Shown: piece by piece, positions 17,364 to 27,124 of the stretch | How positions within the stretch are numbered: the first letter of the stretch is position 1 | Layout of the letters: each line of letters starts with the position of its first letter | Assembly (NCBI GenBank): GCA_030448265.1 | Contig: JAUJNG010000009.1 | Coordinates: forward strand, 1 to 64,000 | Length of the DNA stretch: 64,000 bases | Direction of reading: 5' to 3' | From: Abditibacterium sp. | GTDB taxonomy: Bacteria; Armatimonadota; Abditibacteriia; Abditibacteriales; Abditibacteriaceae | The notes under the pieces: model-generated | Told to the model about the DNA's origin: nothing | Databases searched by the model: none | Seen by the model: the letters and a program-made list of their open reading frames with translations, nothing else | Program-made: the position numbers and the translations under genes

Positions 17364-18662
17364 TCAATAGCGTGTGCGAAGCTGATTACGGCGCTGCGCG
17401 TTGAAGAAATCGGGGTCGCCGAAGATGTAGACGCGCACTACGCGGTTGTTGCGGATGGTGAAAACCACGTTGTAGGACTGCTCGTAGCGCATATCGAAGG
17501 TGCGAAAGGCGCCGTTGGTGCCCGCCGCGTCCGCCGTGATGCCGCCGCCTTCGGCCCCCGCACCGCCTTCACCTCCCCCCGCAGCCGCTCCGGCCGCTCC
17601 GGCAGCCGCCGCGCCTGGCGCGCCGGTGGTGTCGTTGGCGGTCGCGGCGGGGTCGGAGGCCAGAGGCACGATGTCATCGGGATAACCGTAGCGAAAAGCG
17701 ACTTTGCGGAAATCGTCGCCGAGTTTGACGGTGTGAACGGGGTCTTCCAACTGCGTGCGCGTAATGTCGGATTCGATTCCCGCCACGATGATGGCATCGA
17801 CGAAGCCCAGACGGTCAACCACGAAACCCATCGAGTAGCTGCCGCGATTGTAAAGCCACTGAACGTGGTTGTTGTCGAGTTTGACGGTGACGGCCAAAGC
17901 CCAGCCAGGCAGTCCGCCGCCGCGTTCCACCTGCGGGAACAGCGAGGCCGCTTCGGGAGGCGTCTGCGGCAGCGTCAAATTGGTGCCGGTGTCCGTGGGA
18001 GCGGCGCCTGCCCCGCCTTCGGCACCGGCACCGGCGGGTGGTGCCCCGCCTTCACCGGTGACTACGGTAGTGCCGCCGATGGAGCGCACCACGGCGCTGG
18101 GGTTGCCGTGCAGCGCGAACAGGCCGTAGCGGTCGATGCGGTTAAAGCGATCTTTATCAACGGCGCGCGTGCCCAGACCAATGCCCGCAAGCTGAAATTC
18201 GAGCGGATAACGCACCCAGCGCGGCACCGTTCCCCCTGGGCGTGCGAAGCGGCGCGGCGAAGCGGGCGCGATGGGACGTGGAAACCCCTGCGAGAACCGC
18301 TTTGGCGCGGGGCCGCGCTTGGCCGCTTGCTTTTTGGGGCGCACAACTGCCCCCGTATCCAAAGACGGATCGGTTAACAGGTCGCGCATTGGCCTTTGGA
18401 TGGCATGGCCTTCCCAGGTGGGCTGCAAAACCGGTATCGGCCCGCTTTTGCGCGTCCTGTGAATTTTTTTCAGCGTCGCCAGCGGCAAGTAACGCGACGA
18501 CGCGATGGACGTTTTGGCCGCCTTTTTGACGGGCGCGACGCGTTTCACGGGCGAAACGCGCGCTTTGCTCTTTTTCGAGGGCGCTGCGACGACATTGAAG
18601 CCGCACAGCATCACGGGCACGATCAGCAGGGACGCCGCGAGGCGCAGGGTTTTTTTGGTCAT
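17364..18662 (-). CDS. secreted hypothetical protein, Gly/Ala-rich
   Basis: 432 residues with a Sec signal peptide (MTKKTLRLAASLLIVPVMLC then AA cleavage region). A Lys/Arg-rich segment (about 30-60) follows. There are two long Gly/Ala/Glu low-complexity stretches, near 205-225 and 345-385. Between and after them are compact regions with predicted beta character (WALAVTVKLDNNHVQWLY; YNVVFTIRNNRVVRVYIFGD). No family recognised. The beta segments resemble those of proteins that report or bind at the cell surface, but no function is claimed. It follows the glycoside hydrolase gene by 40 bases on the same strand. Confidence 0.7.
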   Translation of the reverse strand: MTKKTLRLAASLLIVPVMLCGFNVVAAPSKKSKARVSPVKRVAPVKKAAKTSIASSRYLPLATLKKIHRTRKSGPIPVLQPTWEGHAIQRPMRDLLTDPSLDTGAVVRPKKQAAKRGPAPKRFSQGFPRPIAPASPRRFARPGGTVPRWVRYPLEFQLAGIGLGTRAVDKDRFNRIDRYGLFALHGNPSAVVRSIGGTTVVTGEGGAPPAGAGAEGGAGAAPTDTGTNLTLPQTPPEAASLFPQVERGGGLPGWALAVTVKLDNNHVQWLYNRGSYSMGFVVDRLGFVDAIIVAGIESDITRTQLEDPVHTVKLGDDFRKVAFRYGYPDDIVPLASDPAATANDTTGAPGAAAAGAAGAAAGGGEGGAGAEGGGITADAAGTNGAFRTFDMRYEQSYNVVFTIRNNRVVRVYIFGDPDFFNAQRRNQLRTRY

Positions 18663-18702
18663 CGAAATTCCGAAATAACTTGGGGTTGAAGCCTCTAACG
18701 TT

Positions 18703-21315
18703 TCAGTTTTTTTCGCGCTTCGAGTGCGACTGTTGAAAAAAACCGGAAGCGCTCACGGTTTTCCACAATGCGCCGTTTGTGGGCGGCGCGCCGAACGTCC
18801 ATTTGATGCCAGGCGTATCGCAGTAAAACCGGCGCGAATCGCCATCGACGTAAAGTTCCCACGAACCGCCCGTCATCGCCACGCTGAGCTGCGGCTTTCC
18901 GGCGAGGAAAATCTGCAACGGCGGCGCGGCTTTGCCGGAAGTCGAAACCGGCCCTTTTCCGAACTGCGTCAGCATCCACTGCCCGTGGGGAGAACGAATA
19001 AAGCGCGGGTCGCGGACGACAATTTCATCGAGGTTCTTAGCGTCTGTGACCATTTTTATCACATAGCGCCGACTCCTCACAAGCGGCAGCCCGTCGAGCG
19101 AGACCGCCACAATCGCGCCATTGCGCGCATTCTTGACTCCCAAACCGCCCGCGATGCCCTTCACGCCGCTCAAATTGCCGCCCAGCGCCTGCACCTGGGG
19201 CGCGTTCAAAATGAGGCGCCCATTGGCCGCATCGCGAAAAATTTGTCGCGTGTCGGAGTAAAAAGCGTTGCGCGCGACTTTCGAGGGATCATTGGGCACG
19301 CCGCCAAAACGTCCCAGCGCATCGAGCGCGGCGCCCAACACCTCGTCCCTGTGCAGCGAGCCGAAAACCAGCCGTTTCTGCGCGTCATCGACGAAACCGT
19401 GAGCCGCGTTGCCGCTTTCACTCACGCCGATGGGCCGTGAACTAATTGCGCGCACGGAGTTGAGCGGCAGCACCGAAGCCACCGGCGTCGCGGGCGCCTG
19501 AAGCGCGTCGAACAGCAGGCCGTCGTAGCGCAGAACGGGCAGGTTGTCGCGCCGCAGATTCAAGCGATAAGAACTCAAAAAATCGGGCTGCGCGGCGCTT
19601 TTGCCGCTCAAATCTTTGGTTAAAACCCCGCCGTAAAGCAACGCGGGCGCGCCCGCATAGCGCCCGACGCTGCTGCGGCCTGGCGGCACGATCAAATCGG
19701 TGTCGCGGTCGGCGATGTAAGTCCCCCCCTCGAAAAAATCGTTTTCGATGCGCGTCGTCCAGCCCAGCGCGTAAAGCGGGTTGTGATATTTGGTGTAGGT
19801 GAAAAGGTCAACCGTGCCATAAGGCACCACGACTTTGTGTTTGGCGGGTGCAATCAATCCACCGAGATAAATTTGCGCCCCAATCGCCGCCATGCCCCAG
19901 CGCGTCGGATCGCTTCGCACGTTGAAATAGCCCACCCGCGCCGTTTTGGAGGTTTCGTAGACGAAAAGAATCATCGCGTCCACGTCGTGAAACGCGGCGA
20001 ACGCGGCGGCTTCGAGCATTCCCGCGCCGCGCCCCTGATTGGGCCAGCAGTAATTCCACTCGCGCACCACGAACGGTTTGCCCTTGACGCGCGCCAGGCC
20101 CGTCGCGGCGGCCATCGAGGTTTCGGCGACATCGGAAAGCGGATTTTTGTTGTGAAAATACGAGGGCAGTTTCCACTGCGGCAGCCCGCCGCCCCAGTAG
20201 GGATGGTCGTAATAAAAGTTGCAGCCGATAAAATCAAGTTCGGCGGCCTGCGAACTCAAATCCGGCAAATCGTCGTAGCGCCCCGTGACGCAAAGCGGGA
20301 TTCGCACGCCCAGATCGTTCCGCAAATACGCCTTCATTTCGCGAAAATAGCGGCGGTGAACATCGTAGGCGAAGCGCGCGCCGTCGTTGCGCCGTGCCAG
20401 AAGCGAATAAGGCCGGTCGGCGGCGCTCACCTGATGGGGCGTCCACGTCATCGCGGGCAGCTCAACGGTGCCATTTTCCAGATTTTCCCGCGCGAAAAGC
20501 GCCGATTTGCCGCTTCCGTCCGTCCACGCCGCGCGCAGCGCCCCCGTCGAGGGATATTTGCTTCGCAGCCATTCGTTCCATAGCCGTTTGAAATTGGTGG
20601 CGTAAGGTTCGGGCATCGAGCGCCACAATCCGCGCCGCATGAAAAGGCCGTTTTCGTCGTAGATTTCCAGCATCACAATCGCCGGATCGTCGGCGTAGGC
20701 GAGGCCGGTGTAGGAATTGACGTGGTCGCGCATCAGCTTGCGCGCGTATTCCTTTTGCAGTTCGATGAGCTTGGGATCGAACGCCGCATACGGCTTGGCG
20801 CTGCGCCCAATCGCCTCGGCGTTGACCACGCCATCGCCTTCTTTGAAGCGGCGGTAATCGAGCAGATCGAGATAAACGTAAAGCCCGTTTTCGCGCGCCT
20901 TGGCGATCCAGAAATCGAGTTTTTTGAGCCGCGCCGCCACGAAACGACGCGAATCGGGAGCTTCGAGGTCGATGATGCCGCCGCGCTCGTCGAAATGGTG
21001 AAGGCGCACCAGGTTGAAGCCCGCCGCGCGAAAATTCTTCACCATCGCTTCGATATCGGCATCCGATTCCTGAAGCGAAGTGTTGGCGACGTTGATGCCC
21101 CAGAATTTGGCGCGCGAGCCGTCGCCCCAGTAGAAATGCTCGCCCCTCGTGGTCAAAAAGCCTTTGGTTCCGGCGGGCGCGGGCACCAAATTCGAGAAAT
21201 CGTGCAGGGAGGCGCGCGGATAAGGCGTTTTGTTGGGGTCGAGAATGGGAGCGGGTTGGGCGCAGCCCACAGTGCTGAGCAGCAGCGCGAGAAAAAGGGA
21301 CAGGAATAGCTTCAA
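18703..21315 (-). CDS. lipoprotein glycoside hydrolase, GH-A clan barrel
   Basis: Starts at TTG 21315, giving a lipoprotein signal MKLFLSLFLALLLSTVGCAQ with lipobox cysteine 18, and preceded by AAGGA. The longer reading from 21402 runs back through a hairpin and is unlikely. The (beta/alpha)8 region shows FWGINVANTS, GFNLVRLHHFD and MLEIYDENG, a plausible acid/base in the position of the usual NE, and VREWNYCWPNQ as the nucleophile strand. A C-terminal beta domain follows. About 870 residues. Substrate is unknown; probably plant or microbial polysaccharide on the cell surface. Downstream of the DprE1/DprE2-like genes. Confidence 0.75.
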   Translation of the reverse strand: MKLFLSLFLALLLSTVGCAQPAPILDPNKTPYPRASLHDFSNLVPAPAGTKGFLTTRGEHFYWGDGSRAKFWGINVANTSLQESDADIEAMVKNFRAAGFNLVRLHHFDERGGIIDLEAPDSRRFVAARLKKLDFWIAKARENGLYVYLDLLDYRRFKEGDGVVNAEAIGRSAKPYAAFDPKLIELQKEYARKLMRDHVNSYTGLAYADDPAIVMLEIYDENGLFMRRGLWRSMPEPYATNFKRLWNEWLRSKYPSTGALRAAWTDGSGKSALFARENLENGTVELPAMTWTPHQVSAADRPYSLLARRNDGARFAYDVHRRYFREMKAYLRNDLGVRIPLCVTGRYDDLPDLSSQAAELDFIGCNFYYDHPYWGGGLPQWKLPSYFHNKNPLSDVAETSMAAATGLARVKGKPFVVREWNYCWPNQGRGAGMLEAAAFAAFHDVDAMILFVYETSKTARVGYFNVRSDPTRWGMAAIGAQIYLGGLIAPAKHKVVVPYGTVDLFTYTKYHNPLYALGWTTRIENDFFEGGTYIADRDTDLIVPPGRSSVGRYAGAPALLYGGVLTKDLSGKSAAQPDFLSSYRLNLRRDNLPVLRYDGLLFDALQAPATPVASVLPLNSVRAISSRPIGVSESGNAAHGFVDDAQKRLVFGSLHRDEVLGAALDALGRFGGVPNDPSKVARNAFYSDTRQIFRDAANGRLILNAPQVQALGGNLSGVKGIAGGLGVKNARNGAIVAVSLDGLPLVRSRRYVIKMVTDAKNLDEIVVRDPRFIRSPHGQWMLTQFGKGPVSTSGKAAPPLQIFLAGKPQLSVAMTGGSWELYVDGDSRRFYCDTPGIKWTFGAPPTNGALWKTVSASGFFQQSHSKREKN

Positions 21316-21330
21316 AATAAAAAATCCTTG

Positions 21331-21358
21331 GAGCCAGGAGGCTTCAGCCTCCTGGCTC
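21331..21358 (-). terminator. 12-bp hairpin between the DprE2-like and hydrolase genes
   Basis: GAGCCAGGAGGC / GCCTCCTGGCTC with a TTCA loop. On the minus strand it is followed by CCAAGGATTTTTTATTTT. The sequence after the stem combines a T-rich tract with the AAGGA ribosome binding site of the next gene, so it could attenuate transcription within the operon. Confidence 0.6.
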
Positions 21359-21361
21359 ACC

Positions 21362-22111
21362 TCAAAAATCCAGCCGCTTCCAGATAAATGACGGCACAAC
21401 ACGCATGATCGCCATAATCAGTCGCCAGGGCGCGGGCGAAAACACCACGTCGGCTTTGCGGCGCACACCGCGATAAATATCCGACGCCACTTTTTCCGGC
21501 GGCACCAGAAGCGGCAGCTTTTCCATGCCCCACGTCATCGCGGTATCGACGGGGCCAGGTTTGACCGTCGTCACGCTCACGCCCGCCGCGAAAAGCCGCG
21601 CCCGCAAACCTTCGGTGTAAGCCGAAAGCCCGCTTTTGGCGCTGCCGTAAATGTAATTCGACTTGCGCGCGCGTTCGCCCGCCACGCTGGTAAGAACCGC
21701 GATAAAACCACTTCCCCGCACCTCAAAATCATTGGCGACGAGGTTCAAAATCGAAACGCACGCCGTGTAATTGACTTCGATAACCGCGCGGCACGTCTCC
21801 CAGTCGCGCTCTGATTCCTGCTGCGGCGGCATCACACCCAGCGCGCAAATCACGCCGTCCACATCGCCGCAGCGATGCCAGAAGTCGGGGTGCGAATCAA
21901 AATTTGTGGCGTCAAATTCGACGATTTCGACGCCGTTTCCGCAACGCACACGCGCGTCGGCGGCCAGAATTTCCAGTTCTTCCCTATCGCGGCCCGCCAA
22001 CACCAAATCGAAACCGCGCCGCGCGAATTCGAGAGCCGTAGCGCGCGCGATGCCCGAAGTCGCGCCCAAAATCAGCACGCGCGCGCCTTTTCCGAAAGTT
22101 TTTTCGCTCAT
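21362..22111 (-). CDS. SDR oxidoreductase, DprE2-like
   Basis: NAD(P)-dependent short-chain reductase. Cofactor loop GATSGIARATALEFA, NYTA region, and active site SVAGERARKSNYIYGSAKSG with Ser, Tyr and Lys. The SVAGERxRxSNYxYGSAK block and the C-terminal PxxIWKRLDF closely recall mycobacterial DprE2, which reduces the 2-keto intermediate made by DprE1. It overlaps the upstream FAD oxidase gene by four bases (ATGA), as expected for a coupled epimerase pair. The native substrate here need not be decaprenyl-phospho-ribose. Confidence 0.82.
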   Translation of the reverse strand: MSEKTFGKGARVLILGATSGIARATALEFARRGFDLVLAGRDREELEILAADARVRCGNGVEIVEFDATNFDSHPDFWHRCGDVDGVICALGVMPPQQESERDWETCRAVIEVNYTACVSILNLVANDFEVRGSGFIAVLTSVAGERARKSNYIYGSAKSGLSAYTEGLRARLFAAGVSVTTVKPGPVDTAMTWGMEKLPLLVPPEKVASDIYRGVRRKADVVFSPAPWRLIMAIMRVVPSFIWKRLDF

Positions 22112-23457
22112 TGCGCGCCTCCGATGCGAAGTCGTTTGGACAGCGAGGATTGAAAGCGATTGTCGGGATCGAGGCGCGCTTTGACGGCAACAAACTCCTC
22201 GATTTGCGGATACATGCGGCGCAGATTTTCGGGCGAAAGCGTGGCGTCCTTAGCCAGATAAACCCGCCCGCCGTGATTCAGAACGATTTCATCGAGTTCG
22301 CGCGCGAATTCGACAATGCCCGCCGACGCGGGCAAATCGAGCGCGAGCGTATGGCCGGAAAACGGAAAGTCGAGCAGCCCCAAATTTTGCGGCCCGAACG
22401 TCTTGAGAACCGCCAGAAACGAAGCGCGCCCCGAAGCGGAAATGGTTTCGAGCAGCGTTTTGAGGCCGTCGCGCGAAGTCTCGAAGGGCAAAACGCATTG
22501 ATATTGAATGAAGCCGCGCGCGCCGTAGATGCGATTCCAATCCGAAACTGCATCGAGCGGCCAGAAAAACGGCTCGAAGGGCACGATTTTCTCGCGGTCG
22601 GGATGCGCCGCATAATAAAGCGCGTTGAACGCCTTGACCGACAGCGAATTGAGCGCGAAATCGGGAAAATCGACCGGCACGGCCTTCTGACGCTTCGCCC
22701 CAAATTCGAGCGGGTCGCCGCTCACTTCGTCGGGCGCCGCGTGGTTGCCGCGAATCAGCACGCTGCGTCCCAGGCTCGCGCCCGATGCCAGACAGTCGAT
22801 CCACGCAACCGAGTAGCGAAAATCGCCGTCGCGCCCAAATTCGGCGAGGGTTTCGTCCAAATCTTTGGTGCGGGTGTAGGAAGCGCGAATCGAAGTCGTT
22901 TCGATGGGAATAAGACGCAGTTTTGCCGTCGTGATGATGCCGGTGAGTCCCATGCCGCCAATCGTGGCCCAGAACGCGGCGGGATGTTGTTCGCGCGAGC
23001 AAGTTAAAGTTTCGCCCGATGCTAAAAGCAAATCGAACTCTTCGACCCACTCGGAAAGGCAGCCGTCGCGGTGATGGTTTTTGCCGTGAACGTCGCAGGC
23101 GATGGCGCCGCCCAGCGTCACGAATTTGGTGCCTGGCGTGACGGGCAGGAAGTAGCCGCGCGGCACGAAGGTTTCCAAAATATCAGCGAAACTGGCGCCG
23201 CCTTCGGCGTGCAAAACACCGGTTTGAGCGTCGAAATCGAGAAAGCGATTGAGCTTTTCGAGCAGCAAAACGCCCGCATCGAGATTGAGCGCCGCGTCGC
23301 CGTAAGAGCGCCCCAGACCGCGCGCGATGATGTCGGAGACGAATTCATCATTGGCGGCATAGGGCACTTCGCGGCGCTTTTCGGGGCGCGTGGCGAAGCA
23401 GTTCTGGGAGGGAAAACGGCCCCATCCGGCGAGGTCGCGTTGGGCGAAAGTTGACAT
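22108..23457 (-). CDS. FAD-dependent oxidoreductase, DprE1-like
   Basis: Vanillyl-alcohol-oxidase fold. The N-terminal FAD domain shows ARGLGRSYGDAALN, then GTKFVTLGGAIACDVHGKNH, the DprE1-type block, and TIGGMGLTGII. The C-terminal substrate domain has YQCVLPF and ends with LDPDNRFQSSLSKRL. With the coupled SDR this would form a two-step 2'-epimerase making a polyprenyl-phospho-pentose donor. No UbiA-type ribosyl transferase gene lies nearby, so the pathway cannot be completed from this window. Confidence 0.82.
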   Translation of the reverse strand: MSTFAQRDLAGWGRFPSQNCFATRPEKRREVPYAANDEFVSDIIARGLGRSYGDAALNLDAGVLLLEKLNRFLDFDAQTGVLHAEGGASFADILETFVPRGYFLPVTPGTKFVTLGGAIACDVHGKNHHRDGCLSEWVEEFDLLLASGETLTCSREQHPAAFWATIGGMGLTGIITTAKLRLIPIETTSIRASYTRTKDLDETLAEFGRDGDFRYSVAWIDCLASGASLGRSVLIRGNHAAPDEVSGDPLEFGAKRQKAVPVDFPDFALNSLSVKAFNALYYAAHPDREKIVPFEPFFWPLDAVSDWNRIYGARGFIQYQCVLPFETSRDGLKTLLETISASGRASFLAVLKTFGPQNLGLLDFPFSGHTLALDLPASAGIVEFARELDEIVLNHGGRVYLAKDATLSPENLRRMYPQIEEFVAVKARLDPDNRFQSSLSKRLRIGGAQ

Positions 23458-23458
23458 G

Positions 23459-23521
23459 AGGAGGGAGGAGGGAGGAGGGAGGCTTTGGGGTTACTCCTCC
23501 CCACTTCCCACTTCCCTCCTC
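23459..23521. repeat. GA/CT-rich inverted repeat
   Basis: GAGGAGGGAGGAGGGAGG on the left faces CCTCCCCACTTCCC and CTTCCCTCCTC on the right, so several registers can pair. It separates the 23523-25430 gene from the DprE1-like gene. Confidence 0.6.
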
Positions 23522-23522
23522 G

Positions 23523-25430
23523 TTACCGCCTGGGCGGCTCGATGAATTGCACGACGGCGACGGCGTAAGGCGCGAGTCGCAGGGTCTGGAAGGGGCTTTT
23601 GGGTAGGGGTTCGAAGCGCACGGTTTGCTGTGGGTCGTCGAAGATGCGCAGGCGCGCTTCGCGCAAAACCGGAAAGCCGCGAATGGAAAGCTGCGCGGTC
23701 TGGGGCGAATTGGAGGTGTTGACCACCAGCACGTTGTGCGCGGTCGCGGTGTTGGCGGCGGACACGAACACGGCGGGGTTGGAACTGGACGAGAAAACGC
23801 GCTTGCTGCCAGGCGGGAAAAAGGTGTTCCACAGCCACAGCGAGCGATAGGCCGGATACGCCGTCCAGTCATCGGCCTGGGGCGCCAAAAGGCCCCATTC
23901 GGGATTCACGGCGTCGTTGTGAAAAATCTGGTCGGCGAGACGCGAACCCGACGCCAAAAACTGCGCCCACCACGCGCCCGAAACCGCTTCCACGAGGCGA
24001 ATATCGGAGGGCACGCTGTCTCCAGGATTGCGGGCGGCGGAGAGTCCGGCCTGCGTCACGAAAAGCGCGGCGCGCGGGAATTTCGATTTATCGAGCGCGC
24101 CCGCCGCCGTTTTGAGCGCCGAAACCTCGCGCGCGCCCGACAGCAAAACCGCGTCGGAGGGCGCGCCGCTCCCCGCGCCGAAACTGGAAACCGTAAGGAA
24201 ATCGAGGCCACGCGCGCCCTGCAAAAACGCGACCTGCGCCGCCAGAGCGCCCGCCGGTGCGCCATAGCCACCGACACGAAAATTCTTCGACAGCGTTTTG
24301 AGCGCTCCGTAAGCCGCATTGTAATGCGAAAGCGCGGTCGGCCCGTCGATGTCGTCGCCAGGCGCGAGTTCGAAGTAGCGCGCTCTGGGGCCGCCGCTTT
24401 GATTCAAAGCGCGCGCCGCGTCGGTCGCTATCACGCTGTAGGCACGCGCATTCAGCCCCCATTCGGGCGGATTGGTGACGGCGATGAGCGGTTCGGCGCC
24501 CAGAGCGCGCGCGCGCTGCGCGGAGCGAAGCAGGCGCGCGAAATCGAACGATGGGCGCGACGAATCGCTCAAATCAGCGAGGGCGCCGACGTCGAGGCGA
24601 ATGAATTTCGGCTTGAGCAGCCCGATGGCGGTGCGGTAGGACGCGCTGGTTTCGAGCGGCGCCGCGCCAGGAGACGACAAGGAACTGCCAATCGAGACGT
24701 TGCCCGCCGCGCGCAAAGCGCCCGACACGCGCAGGAAATCGACGCTGATTTTGGCTGCGCCTGGCACCGACGCGGCGGGCGCGGCGACGGGGGCCGGTTT
24801 GGGCGGCGCCACGACCACGACGATGGGTTTTCCACTGCCCTGCACCACGATGTCGTCGAGGTTGAAAAAGCGCGAGTTCCACTTGCCGCTTTGCACGAAC
24901 TGCATCGAATACACCGTGCCCATGCGCGGCGCGAGCTTTTCGCCCTTGGGCCCTTTGAAATCGGAAAGCGGCACGGCGACTTTGCGCCAGCGCGTTTCAT
25001 CAATGCGAATCGGAAGTGGAAGCGAAAACGTCAGGTCGCTGCCGACATTTTTGGCCCGCAGCTGCAAATTGACGCCCTGGGTTTCCTTTTCGTTGCTGCC
25101 GCTAATCCAGAAGACGAGCCGCGTCGCGCCGATTCTGGCCCATTCGGGGCCATCGACGGGCCGCGACAGACTCGCCCATCCGGCATTGGACGATTTGAAT
25201 GCCAGCAAAGCGGCTCCGCTCGAACCTGGCGCGCCGCTGCTGGATTTGGTGGCGACGATATCGGCTAAACCGACGTTATTTTTATCGCCGCGCGTCCAGG
25301 CGGCGACGCCGCTTTCAAAATCATCGACGGGCAGCGTGACCGCGCTTCCCAGCGCGGTTTGAGTGTGCGCCGCGCCCGAAAAGGTCGTCGCCAAGAGCAG
25401 GGCGAGGCCGAAAAAGCGAAAATTTCGCAA
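23523..25430 (-). CDS. secreted protein with CBM-like N-terminus and GH39-like barrel
   Basis: 635 residues. Signal peptide MRNFRFFGLALLLATTFSGA. Residues ~35-200 form a beta-sandwich-like module (VDDFESGVAAW start, RWRKVAVPLSDF, FFNLDDIVVQG end) similar to family-11-type carbohydrate-binding modules. After a Pro/Ala linker (about 205-225) comes a barrel-like region: KFIRLDVG, EPLIAVTNPPEWGL, RYFELAPGDDIDG (in the place of the acid/base NE of GH39) and ALFVTQAG. The C-terminal ~100 residues look like a beta-sandwich. The catalytic glutamates cannot be assigned with confidence, so it may be an inactive or distant member. Confidence 0.6.
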   Translation of the reverse strand: MRNFRFFGLALLLATTFSGAAHTQTALGSAVTLPVDDFESGVAAWTRGDKNNVGLADIVATKSSSGAPGSSGAALLAFKSSNAGWASLSRPVDGPEWARIGATRLVFWISGSNEKETQGVNLQLRAKNVGSDLTFSLPLPIRIDETRWRKVAVPLSDFKGPKGEKLAPRMGTVYSMQFVQSGKWNSRFFNLDDIVVQGSGKPIVVVVAPPKPAPVAAPAASVPGAAKISVDFLRVSGALRAAGNVSIGSSLSSPGAAPLETSASYRTAIGLLKPKFIRLDVGALADLSDSSRPSFDFARLLRSAQRARALGAEPLIAVTNPPEWGLNARAYSVIATDAARALNQSGGPRARYFELAPGDDIDGPTALSHYNAAYGALKTLSKNFRVGGYGAPAGALAAQVAFLQGARGLDFLTVSSFGAGSGAPSDAVLLSGAREVSALKTAAGALDKSKFPRAALFVTQAGLSAARNPGDSVPSDIRLVEAVSGAWWAQFLASGSRLADQIFHNDAVNPEWGLLAPQADDWTAYPAYRSLWLWNTFFPPGSKRVFSSSSNPAVFVSAANTATAHNVLVVNTSNSPQTAQLSIRGFPVLREARLRIFDDPQQTVRFEPLPKSPFQTLRLAPYAVAVVQFIEPPRR

Positions 25431-25739
25431 GGGGAACTCCTTGAATTTGGCACCAAGGCCAGGCTTGAGCCGAAAAAATTATACCGAAACTCCCTGGGCC
25501 TCAAGGGGAAGTTTAAATTTGAGCCATGCCGTCCCCATGCCAAAAACTCTTTTCTTTCGGGCGCGGCGTGTCAGCCTCAAGCCCAGATACGGGAAGTTGG
25601 GCGCTTCGCGAGCGGACGGGGCAACGAAACGCGCTTGCCCCAGTTTCTCGTGTCAATAAAGTTAAAGCGTCCAATGTTGGCGTAGACACTCTGTCGAAAG
25701 AAGTCCAAGAGTAATCCTCCTTTGTAATCCCCACAAATA
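25431..25739. other. gene-free upstream region of the GH39-like gene
   Basis: About 310 bases without a supported gene. It contains the candidate promoter at 25478-25504. Beyond it the sequence loses the local base composition and runs into the insertion-sequence block. No conserved structure was seen. Confidence 0.5.
25478..25504 (-). promoter_or_regulatory. candidate promoter of the GH39-like gene
   Basis: On the minus strand a perfect -10 (TATAAT, 25483-25478) lies 48 bases ahead of the start codon. A TTGAGG -35-like hexamer (25504-25499) is only 15 bases upstream, a short spacer, so the -35 assignment is weak. Confidence 0.4.
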
Positions 25740-26237
25740 GATATCCATAACAACCTACTTGAGTGAGCGTTAGAGGAACTTTTTGGCTTGTCATTTGTTC
25801 CAGTGATGGAGAAACCAGTGAAGGCGAGTCGTGAGCCAGAAGTGCGAACGGACGAAAGCCGCCGATTTGCATTCCAGGTAGGAGACGCACTGGCGCACAG
25901 CATTGTTGGCTCCTTCAACCACGGAGGTGTAGCCCCCAACTCTTTGTGCCGACGCAGTGCTGAAGTGGCATATGAGCCAGGAGCCGCTCATAGACTGGAT
26001 AAGCATCGGTGAAGACCAGGCACTCCTTCCACACCACAGGCACCTGTTCCCACAACAACTGGGCGCTCTTGAGGTCACGACCTCCCATGAAGAAGGCGAT
26101 GACTTGAGGTCGCGGCGTGAGAGCGCCAGCCAGACCCAGAAGTCATCCTCCTTACGAGCCAGGAAGGTCCACAATTCATCCAGGACCACCTCATCGTTGC
26201 TTTCGCAGGGCAGAAGTGTCTCGGCTAAGGGTGCTAA

Positions 26238-27124
26238 GAGTTCCTAAATAAAAGAGCTACAGGGCTGCGAAGCAGATGAGCGCAGCGGCAAAGGAAACCA
26301 GCGCTTCGTGAATGTCGCCTCTCCTCTCGCCTCTCGCCTCGCCCGCGCAATCTGCGGTCGTCGTGCACCCAGGCAAACAGGCGCTCAACAGGCCAACGCT
26401 CCTTGCCCAACCCACTGCCATGAGGCGTGCCGCGTTTGGCCAGTTTGGGCAGAATGCCCCTGTCTTGAAGCCACTCTCGATGTGGCTGCCAATCATAGCC
26501 TCGCTCGCCCAACAGCTTTTTGGGACGCTTGGCGCGCTGGCGGCCTTTGCCACGCGTTCTCAATTGAGGAATAGCTTCGACCAAAGGCTTGAGTTGGGTG
26601 ATCTTGAGTTGGGTGATGTCGTTGATGTTGGCCGAGGTGACTTGAGTGGCCAAAGGCAAACCACCTCCCTCGGTCAAGGCGTGATGCTTGGTGCCAGGCT
26701 TGGCCCGATCCGTCGGGTTGGGGCCGGTGGCCTCGCCTCCCTGGGTGGCGCGCACCGACGACGAGTCCACCATGCCCGTTTGCCAGTCGAGCTTTCCCGC
26801 CGCTTCCAACTCTTGCAGGATCAACGCATGAAACGCCTCCCACACGCCCGCCTCCTGCCAAGCGCGCAGCTTCTTCCACGCCGCCATGCCACAACAGCCC
26901 AGTTCGCGCGGCACCTCTTCCCAGGGCACACCGGTTTTGAGGACGTGCAGAATCACACCCAGCGCCACGCGATTGTCGACGGGCTTACGCCCTGGATAAC
27001 GAAAACGGCGCGGCTTAGGCGCGGGCAACAACGGCTCGAACTTGGCCCACAACTCATCAGAAACTAATTTCGGCATCGCAATTGGCTCTACTGCAACTTG
27101 TAAACCTCTTTTATTTAGGAACTC
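26238..27124 (-). mobile_element. IS5-family element A inserted in the IS1 gene
   Basis: 887 bp bounded by 19-bp perfect terminal inverted repeats GAGTTCCTAAATAAAAGAG (26238-26256 and, inverted, 27106-27124). TAA is duplicated at 26235-26237 and 27125-27127. The exact boundaries are supported by the in-frame restoration of the IS1 transposase when the element is removed. Confidence 0.9.
26257..27076 (-). pseudogene. IS5-family transposase, C-terminal frameshift
   Basis: Starts MPKLVSDELWAKFEPLLP at ATG 27076. DDE residues are visible: MVDSSSV (first Asp), LLGERGYD (second Asp region) and WPVERLFAW (Glu). In the GA-rich stretch around 26330 the frame slips, and the expected tail GDIHEALVSFAAALICFAAL is encoded in a neighbouring frame ending at 26257. 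The slip lies after the catalytic Glu, so an otherwise full-length but altered protein (to 26234) could still be made. Confidence 0.8.

Noticed and set aside
18703-21402. Longer N-terminus for the lipoprotein glycoside hydrolase
   Set aside because: The added residues are encoded by a hairpin and the ribosome-binding region; TTG 21315 gives a perfect lipoprotein signal.
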